A stretch of DNA of 64,000 nucleotides from Amphimedon queenslandica (lineage: Eukaryota; Porifera; Demospongiae; Haplosclerida; Niphatidae): NCBI RefSeq assembly GCF_000090795.2, contig NW_003546326.1, positions 106,746-170,745 on the forward strand. The letters are read 5' to 3'. The notes beneath the pieces were generated by a model. It saw only the letters and a program-made list of their open reading frames with translations. It was not told the origin of the DNA and did no database searches. The first letter of the stretch is position 1, and every line of letters starts with the position of its first letter. The position numbers were made by a program, and so were the translations under genes. Below are positions 55,468 to 64,000 of the stretch, piece by piece.

Positions 55468-56310
55468 TATTTACAACAATAACAATAACAATATTTTATA
55501 TATATATATATGCATATATATATATATATTTTAATTTTATTCAATTTTTATTTTTATTTTATTTTTTTTCTATTTTATTTTTATTTTCTTTTATTTCTAT
55601 TTATTTATTTATTTATTTTTAATTTTAATGGGATTTTTTATTTCTTTAATTTAAAAAAATTTCAAATTATATTTTATATTAAAAAAATTTTTTCAGTTCT
55701 TATTTTATTTTATTTTTACTTTATTTCATTTTATTTCTATTTTGTTTTTTTGTATTTTTTAATTTTTATTTAATTTTTTTCTTTAATTTTTTACTTAATT
55801 TATTTAATTCATTTTTTAAAATTTATTTTATATTTTATATATTTTTTAATCTTTTAAATTTTTTTCAATTTTATATTTTATATTTATTAATTAAAAAAAA
55901 TTCCCTATTTTAACTTTTTATTTTATTTTTTATATCTTTATTCTTTTTTTTTCAATTTTTATTATTTAGACTCTATTAATTTTTTGTTTTGTTTTTTATT
56001 TATTATTAAAAAAATTTTTTTTATTTTTTACATTTTAATTTTTTCAATTTTTATTTTTTATTTTATTTTATTTTTTATTTTATTTTACTTTTATTTTTTT
56101 ATTTTATATTTTTAAATAATTATCTATTTAATTTTTTACTTTTTTTAAATTTTTAATTTTGTTATTTTTTTATTTTCTAATTTATTTTTATTTTTTTAAT
56201 TAAAATAATTTTTTAATTCTTTTTTTTAATTTTGTTTTTTATTTTTTAATTTTTTTGTTATTATTTTTAATTTATTTTTATTTTTCTTATTTTTTTATTT
56301 TTTTTTATTG
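55267..56310 (+). repeat. 1-kb T-rich low-complexity tract
   Basis: Nearly free of G and C: TTTTATTTTATTTTTAATTT-type text on the plus strand, with an ATT run (about 55434-55467) and a TA run (about 55497-55529). A-rich on the other strand. It lies between two palindrome repeat units in the same orientation, as if it expanded inside one. Confidence 0.9.
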
Positions 56311-56314
56311 CACA

Positions 56315-56930
56315 GGAACTATTGCTGGACTTTTGAACAACTTTAAAAATTCATAAAAAATCTAATTTTGATTGGAATCAACTCAAACTTGATATACAGC
56401 ATAATTACATGCATATGTATCAGAAAAAATTATTAAAATGCAGAATTCTCTTCTGGTCATTTTTGGTGAAATTTGGCCAACAACCCTGTACTATAGTACA
56501 GGGACTTTTGCCCAATTTTTGAGCAACTTTAAAAATTCATAAAAAATTCAATTTTGATCGGAATCAACTCAAACTTGATATTCAGTATAAGTACATGTAT
56601 ATGTTTTAGAAAAATTATAAAAATGCAGAATTCTCTCTTAGTCATTTTTGGTGAAATTTGGCCAATAACCCTGTACTATAGTACAGGGACTTTGGCCCGA
56701 TTTTTGAACAAGTTTAAAAAATTCATAAAAAATCCAAATTTGATCAGAATCAGCTCAAACTTAAACTACAACATAAGTAGATGTATATGCATCAGAAAAA
56801 AATTATTAAAATGTGAAATTTTTTTCTAGTCATTTTTGACGAAATTTGGCCAACAACCCTGTACTATAGTACAGGGACTCTTGCTCAATTCTTGAGCAAC
56901 TTTAAAAATTCATAATAAGTCCAATTCAAT
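56315..56930 (-). repeat. Palindrome-bearing tandem array, intergenic copy
   Basis: Three units in the INTS10-copy orientation. Perfect CCCTGTACTATAGTACAGGG at 56484-56503, 56669-56688 and 56857-56876 (spacings 185 and 188 bp). Confidence 0.95.
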
Positions 56931-57151
56931 TTTTTTGAATTTTTAATAAACCTCCTCTAGTTTTTGTGTATTACCTAATTTTTTAATGATTTTGTACCAC
57001 TGTAATTATTCTTTTATAAAATGTTGCAAGGACATAATGTTTAGATAGCCTTAAAGTGTATAAAGAGAAAAAGGTCATAAAAATGAAGTGACAAAGCACT
57101 ATAATAGTATCAGTATTTCGTGTGCTGTGTTAATAGTTTTAAGTTTGTGCA

Positions 57152-58108
57152 TTAAAACATGCCGGCACTGGAGTAATCCATTGAGTATCTCAGTTGTCTT
57201 CCCATTTGTGGTCTTGTGTTCATGTCTCTCATTGACATAATGTTATCCAAACCAAGTGACTGTCTCCTCAATTCACTCTGGGACTGTCTCTTAAGCTGAG
57301 TCCCCATTTGTTTCTTCTTCTGTTTCGCGGCCTTCTTCCTGGCCTTCTCTTTCTCTTTCCTCATCTTAGCCATTATTTTCTCTTTCTCTTTTCTTTTCTT
57401 CTCATCTGCTTTCATTTTCTCTTTGAGCATTTTCGTGCGTTTCTTTTGAATGTGAGCAGGTGGGACACGAGAATAGATCTGCTTTTGATCATCCTCAGTC
57501 TCTTCTTGTTCCTCTTCCTCTTCAGATTCCTCCTCCTCCTCATCTGACTCTTCAACCACCTCTAATTGCTTACGTCTTTTCACTGGTGCCTCCTGCTGAC
57601 CTCTCTTTGCATGTCTAGGCTGAATGGTAACAGGCTACAAACAAGATGACATAATGATACTATCCATAACACATTTGTGCACATAATGTATGATAATATT
57701 CACGCAGATTTTTGACTCTGTTGTTCACAGAATTTCTTACCTTTGGTAAATCATCATCATCATCATCATCATCATCTTGTTGCTGTTTTCTCTTCTGGGC
57801 TGGATGCTTTGGTTTGATGACTACAGGCTGTTTGTGGCATATGCAGAAAATAAATTATATGCCGGTAATCGTATAATTTTATACTTTAATTTCTTCATCA
57901 CTTTCGTCTTCCTCTTGTGCTGCTTGCTTCCCATGCTTTGGTTTTATTACAACAGGCTTGTGTAGCAAAAGAATAAAATTAAAAATAAATTTAGTATTGC
58001 ATTACCTTAAGCTCTTCATCGCTCTCCTCATCATCTTGTGCTGCTCCCTTACCATGCTTTGGTTTTATCACAACAGGCTATAAGTACATTAAATTGCAAT
58101 TATAATTC

Positions 58109-58175
<67 letters not shown>

Positions 58176-61100
58176 TTCAGCTCTTCATCACTTTCCTCCT
58201 CTTCTTGCTTTGCTTGTTTTCCATGCTTTGGTTTTATTACAACAGGCTAAGCAAACATAATCCATTATGTAACTTTTTATTAAAATATTTACCTTTATCT
58301 CTTCGTCGTCACTCTCTTCTTCTCCTTCCTTCCCATGCTTTGGTTTAATGACAATTGGCTGTACACACAAAAAAATGCATATAAGCATGTACATATACAT
58401 GCTCCTATTTATTTTCCATTCACTTTATTTCCTTACCATTTCAACTAGTGATTCCTCATCTTCCTCTACAATATTATCATCATATATAAAACTGGCTACC
58501 GACTCTTTCTTCTTCTTTGGTTTGGGGTCAGCTGGCCTCTCGTATATTTCTGACTGGCTGTCTCTCGGTGCAAACCCTTCCCGGCCTTGCTTGGGTTTCT
58601 TAGGACGTCTGGTCTGTGTTACTTCATCTGGATCATCATATGGATCAAACCTTATTAAAAAAGGAGTAAAATAGTATTTTTAATTTTTATACTCACTCGC
58701 TAGATAGAACTGATTCCCTTTTGTTTTTGACAGAGACGACTTTTGCTCCAGATTTCTTCTTCTTTGCAACATCTCCTGGCTGTATGACCTGGGAATAAAG
58801 GAAGAACAAAGAAGTGCATTATTTAAAAACTACTCGTGCAGCAAAAAAAATTATGTGCTTGTGTATAATGTGCTTGTGTATTAAGTGATTGCATACTCTT
58901 GGATTGGAAGGCACAGTGGAGCCATCAGCTCGTCTTAAGCTAAACTTTCCTTTTGAGGAACCATCAACTTTAGGAGGAATATCAGGCACTGGATTACTAA
59001 CACTACAGACAGAGCAAAAGAAGAGAATGAAGATTTAAACTAAAATGGCTTACTCTGCTTTAGATTTCTTTCCGCCCTTTTTCTTCTTCTTGCCGTAAGC
59101 AGCTTCTCCTTTCTTTGGAGAGTAAAGCCTTGCTTTCTTTATCTTTATATAACACTTCCGAAGTAAGAAAATAAGTAGAACCCCAAGGGCAACAAGGGCT
59201 ATGACAACGACAGGTATTGTGATGGAGAGAACGAGAACCAATGGAAATGCTGCAAGAAAATTAAAAATAAAAAAAGTAAAAATAATCTTTAATTCTTACC
59301 TCTCATAGTTTCTAGCCTCACTACAGTGCTGTTTGGTCCTCCTCCAACTGCTGTGTGTGCTTGCATTTTTACATCATAAGATTTGCCTCCTTTAAGGTCA
59401 CTAATAGTGGCACTGAATGGTTCGTCATCCTCAGAGTGAGTGGGAGGCACAACATAAGTGATTGAAGTATAGTTCTGTGCAGCAGAGGAGTTATCTGGAG
59501 TCTCGCGATAATAAATAGTGTAATTGAGTATAATGCCATTCTGATCAAACCGCTCAAGTGACTATAAAAATATCAAAAGATAATTATTATGATTCTTGAT
59601 TTTTAGAGGCAACTTACAGTCCAGGAAACTTCTAGTGCTTCAGTGAGTGAAACTAGTGAGATGTTACGTGGTGAACCAGAAGGAGCTAAAACAAAAAAAA
59701 AACCAAAAATTGTATACAGCAATTCTCACTTCCTGCTCTCTTACCAGCTTCAAGCGTGACTCCAGTTGCATTAATACTCAGGCCTTCTACCCCACCAGCA
59801 TACACCCCTCTAATCTCAAACAGGTACTCAGTATACTCCTCAAGGTCACTGATGAAAGCGGATGTCCCAATTGAATTGACAACAATCCTCTCAGAGAGAT
59901 CTGAGATGCCATAACTTAAGACGTACGAGAGCAACTGTCCAGCAAGTTCCGGCTCTGGGCCATTCCATGCTACTCTCATTTCTCTTGATCCTAGAGGGTT
60001 GACTGCAGGGAGACGAGGGGGAGCACCCCTTATCCCGACCTCAAGGGTAGCGTTCGTCGCTCCAACTATATTAGTAGCTTCACAGTTGTATGAACCGGAG
60101 TGAATCACCTGGAAACTAGTTGTAGTGAATGTACCCGTACTAGGATCAAACTAAAGATACATAAGTAAAAATAGAATCGTTTCAATGTTTAATTTCTACT
60201 TACCATTGTTGAGTCTGCTTCTCCTCCATCAGGAGTGTACAGTGCTAATGTTGGACTGGGTCTACCAGTGGCAGTACAAGAGAAGGAAAAACTGTCATCC
60301 AAGATACCAAAGACTCCATTGCTTTCTGAAAAGCCAGGCTGAGGATGAACATGCACAGTGATGAACTGAGAGACTGAAGAGGTTCCGTATTGATTGCTAG
60401 CGCTACACAGGTACTCCTTGTGGTCGCTTCCTTCAATAGGAGAAACAATGAGAGTCCCATTGGACAGTGTAGTGAAGCGTGGTGGGAGGAAGAGAGCATT
60501 GGTAGCAGCGTCATACCACTGAAAGGTTGACTGAGGGAAGTCGTAGAATATTTGACAATTGATATAAGCAGTGGTTCCAGCAATGAAGAGAGTTGGGGAT
60601 ATACTTACTGCCATTGGAGGACCTGAATAGAAAGATTTTGTACTTATTATGTAGTGTAATTATGATAACTCTCTTACCTTCTACCCTTACTCTCACTGAT
60701 TGACTGTCAGTACCAACTTGATTATCAGCAAGACAGCGATAATAGCCAGAGTCATCCCTCTGGGTACTTAAAAGTCTTAGACCAGTTGACTCAATCCTGT
60801 AAGAGAACCCTATAGGAGAAGATACTATTTGAATCAGTTCAAACTTATGCATTAAAAATTTTTTGAAGTCATTTTTGGACAAAATACCCTCAAAAAATTG
60901 AAGCGTAGCATAAGAACAGATAAAGTAGGAACTATATGGACCTCAGAATTTCTACATGACATTAAATTACCAAATGTTGCTAGTTGTGTTTCGTTGTCAA
61001 TCGATTCTGTTTCCTCCGTCTTGTACCAGTTTATTGTTGGCTGTGGAATACCGTTAGCATGACATGGGAGAAACACTTCCTGATTTTGCGTCACATTAAG

Positions 61101-63262
61101 ATCAGACGGGCCGCTAATGATAGCAGTCTTAACTTTAAAAAAAGAGACAAATAAATAAATTTTCAATTTTCTTTTCACTTACTTCCTACAATCACATTCA
61201 ATGACACAAAATCAAACACAAAAGTATTTGTAATGTTGCAAGTATAGATGCCACCATCCTCATACGTTGATCCAGCAATGGAGAGTGACCAAAGAGAAGA
61301 TGACAGCTGGAGTCTTTGCACTCTCCCGCTCTGAGGAATGACCGTCCCATTGTGATACCACACAACAGTGGAGCCTGGCTGAGAGCTCACATTGCAGCTA
61401 ATGGTGATCCCGTCACCAAGATTAACATAGTAGTCTCTGCTTGGGACTATAGAGTTGATGTGTGGAGGAACTATAATGAGAAAATGAATCATGTTTGTAC
61501 TAATGAGACTCATACTTGTAACTGTAATAACTGCTGATGTTGAATTGGTTCCAACTGAATTAACAGCAGTACAAGTATAAGTTCCTTGATCACTGCTAGC
61601 GACACTGTACAGCTGGAGACCATCGGGTAGTTTAACGCTCTGCTGCTGTAGAGGATCTCCAGTTTTTGACCACGAGACAGATGGAGCTGGATTACCAGTT
61701 GCTTGACAAGGTAGGAAAATATTCTGCCCATAGCTTATCTTAATGTCAGCTGGTTTGGTGGTAAATGTTGGAAAAGCTATAGAAAAATAATAACATAATT
61801 GTAAGCATTATTATATATTGCATTTACCATTGACTGTTAGTGTAAAAGTCTGTGTTGTAGTCCCAGCAAGATTAGCTGCTACACATTGATATGTTCCATC
61901 ATCACTCACAGTCAGTGGCCTTGCTATATTCATTTGGCCTGCGATTTGTGGTACCTGCAAGTTATAACAATAGCTAATATGAAAGAAACAGCAACTGATA
62001 TCTTGCCTCAACTCCAGAGGGAGCTCTCCACACAATATCTCCTTGAGTACCACTTGTTAGTGAGCATATTGGAGCTTCTGATAAACCCAGTGTTTCACCA
62101 GACAGTTTAGTAGCTGAGCTAGGACTAATTGAAATCTGTGGTAATGCTATATAGGAGAGAGAGAGAGCAGGATTAAAAAGGATTTAGTGAAGATAATTTC
62201 CTCACCAACAACAGTAACTGTAATACTGTCAGAGCCAAATCCATTTTCAGTAGTACTAGCAGTACAAGTGTAGGTACCTGCATCACTTGTTGCTACATTA
62301 GACAATGTTAACGTAGCACCATCTGATGATTTAGAAACTCCAATTGTCAGTTCACCAGTTCTATCAAATTATCATGATATTTTTAAATTTATTTGTGGCT
62401 ATCTTACCCTGATTTAACCCAGCGTATAAAAGCAATATTATCACCATCCACGGTGCAATGGAGTATGGTAGAGCCTCCTTGTCCAACTGTGAGTTGAGAT
62501 CCTTCTGTTATTGTCACAGTTGGATTGACTGGAGAAGCTACAGAATAAAGAAACAAGGCAACAAACACTAGAGGAAAAAGAACTAGAGAGATTTTACCTG
62601 TAACTGTTAGTCTAGCAGAAGTTGAATTAGTTCCGTAAGTATTTGTAGCAGTGCATTTGTAGAATCCATCATTTGACATTTGTACATTAGAAATGATGAG
62701 TGTTATACCGGCCACAACATACTGTCCACCAGTAGTTAGCGTTTGTCCGTTAAAGCTCCAAGTTATTGTTGCAGTAGGGACTGCTTCTACGCTGCAAGTG
62801 AATTGTGCTGAGCCTCCAACAGAAACTGTTGATGCCTGTAAGAGATTCCCAAACATGGGAGTACCATGGACCACTATGGTGGCTTCATCGCTTGTATCTA
62901 TAGGCTGACTGTTCTCGTCCCTAGACTCACAAGAGTAGTCACCAGCATCATCATACGTTGCATCTGAGAAAGCGTATGTGCTAACACCACTGGCTGCGTT
63001 ATATGTAATGTTGATCCTAGTCCCACCGAAATCCGTACCTCTCTCTTCCGAGTCTTTAAACCAGACCACAGTAAGAGGTAACGGAGGATGGAAGGAACAT
63101 GACATGGTGAACCCTTGATTAAGAAGCACTGTCCCACCAACAGGCTCATCATTCAACACGCACACACCATCTAATGAAAACACATTTTTATTTATTATCA
63201 TTAAAAAAGTTGCTCTTACTATGTAAAAGGGCTAATAAGAGAAAGGAGAGTTGAAGATACAT
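57152..63262 (-). CDS. Immunoglobulin/fibronectin-III receptor with a repeat-exon cytoplasmic tail
   Basis: Predicted single-pass surface adhesion receptor. Signal peptide MYLQLSFLLLALLH from ATG 63262. About nine Ig domains follow, most with the Cys...Trp...Tyr-x-Cys pattern (FTCSVEAVPTATITWSFNG with DGFYKCTATN; FLPCQATGNPAPSVSWSKTG with DQGTYTCTAVN). Two fibronectin III domains come next (PSGSPRNISLVSLTEALEV is the second). The membrane helix is IPVVVIALVALGVLLIFLL (about 59150-59215) followed by basic KCYIKIKKARLYSPKKG. The tail has Lys-rich and acidic exons, then five phase-0 exons with PVVIKPKHGK repeats (57741-58358), and a last exon 57152-57634 rich in Glu then Lys, ending MDYSSAGMF. 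Overall plan resembles DCC/neogenin-type receptors, but I recognise no orthologue. No kinase domain is present. Nine is a count by eye. Confidence 0.85.
57741..58358 (-). repeat. Five tandem exons encoding the PVVIKPKHGK tail repeat
   Basis: Exons 58293-58358 (22 codons), 58175-58246 (24), 58006-58077 (24), 57885-57956 (24) and 57741-57827 (29). Each starts and ends in phase 0 and encodes P(V/I)VIKPKHGK + a linker + an acidic end such as EEESDEEIK. The fifth is modified (KPKHPAQKRK then eight Asp). The final exon starts with a sixth, weaker copy (PVTIQPRHAK at 57634). Confidence 0.9.
58110..58172. repeat. (ATT)n microsatellite between two tail-repeat exons
   Basis: About 60 bp of pure ATT on plus, filling most of the intron between exons 58175-58246 and 58006-58077. 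Confidence 0.95.
60835..60945. repeat. Short fragment of the dispersed repeat in an Ig-receptor intron
   Basis: GAATCAGTTCAAACTT, ATTAAAAATTTTTTGAAG and GCATAAGAACA recall the repeat core. No palindrome. A similar fragment lies at about 23060-23180 in DDX6. Confidence 0.45.
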
Positions 63263-63541
63263 CTTGCCTACTGTTTACAGCACAAAGTAATGAGCCCCGC
63301 CCTTTTCTTTTAAGTTACCAGCCCCACCCTAGAGGGTTGCAAACCTCATCTCATAAATCTAATTCAAGAAGATTCTGTCATGAATCTTGTTGCTCTACCA
63401 CTGCACCATACCTCCAATAATAATGAATCTTCACTATACATAGTTTCTAAACTATTTTTTTACATACATCAAACAACACAAAGTAACAATAAGGATAATG
63501 ATTGTACTGTGATTGTTCCTTTAATGCAATCTCTAATGCTC

Positions 63542-64000
<459 letters not shown>

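Larger units (their letters stand above)
55024..57151. other. Repeat and T-rich desert between SIDT and the Ig receptor
   Basis: No gene in 2.1 kb. It is a nest: a degraded palindrome unit (55090-55265), a 1-kb T/A-only tract (55267-56310), then three good palindrome units (56315-56900). The two genes around it converge. Confidence 0.8.

Noticed and set aside
55510-55773. 87-residue Phe/Tyr/Ile-rich frame
   Set aside because: It lies in the T-rich tract with no coding signal.

Overview
This window is nuclear DNA of an early-branching animal, most likely a demosponge; a genome like Amphimedon queenslandica is my best guess, but that is inference. The reasons are: split genes with GT-AG introns that are often only 45-60 bp; about 21 protein genes in 64 kb; AT-rich intergenic DNA; animal signalling and adhesion genes (a full CBL ubiquitin ligase, an Ig/fibronectin receptor, a SID-1 family channel) beside genes lost from vertebrates (a tandem phosphoethanolamine methyltransferase, a plant-like dehydroascorbate reductase). 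One assembly gap (Ns, 32879-33289) falls inside CBL.

Layout, left to right. EIF3F (+), GPN1 (-), KAT7/HBO1 (-), UBA52 ubiquitin-L40 (+), phosphoethanolamine N-methyltransferase (+), INTS10 (-), an unrecognised intronless coiled-coil gene (+), TBCEL (-), a DHAR-like GST (+), a 1.9 kb gene-poor stretch, DDX6 (-), intronless FDXACB1 (+), PTGR3/ZADH2 (-), CBL (-), MRE11 (+) with a tRNA-Thr antisense in one intron, an intronless secreted GH38-like/DUF5054 protein (+), then two intronless paralogous 7TM receptors (-) on either side of MMAA (+), PIGV (-), SIDT (+), a 2.1 kb repeat and T-rich desert, a large Ig/FNIII receptor with a tail built from tandem exons (-), and the 3' end of an alpha-tubulin gene (-).

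Most genes are housekeeping: translation (EIF3F, UBA52), RNA polymerase II assembly and snRNA processing (GPN1, INTS10), chromatin (KAT7), mRNA decay (DDX6), tubulin and its folding (TBCEL, TUBA), DNA repair (MRE11), GPI anchors (PIGV), cobalamin metabolism (MMAA). They do not form one pathway. The architecture is shared head-to-head pairs: KAT7/UBA52, INTS10/coiled-coil, TBCEL/DHAR, DDX6/FDXACB1, CBL/MRE11, GPCR/MMAA and PIGV/SIDT have start codons only 58-368 bp apart.

The most unusual items are: (1) a dispersed tandem repeat of about 185 bp carrying a 20-bp perfect palindrome, found in introns of four genes and in the desert, in both orientations; (2) two adjacent 209-210 bp MITEs with TACCGTATAGC terminal inverted repeats in one INTS10 intron; (3) five symmetric phase-0 exons encoding a repeated basic-acidic motif in the receptor tail; (4) two GC-AG introns; (5) a KAT7 with two C2HC fingers. 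Exon boundaries were read by eye from splice motifs and remembered family sequences; nothing was aligned by program.
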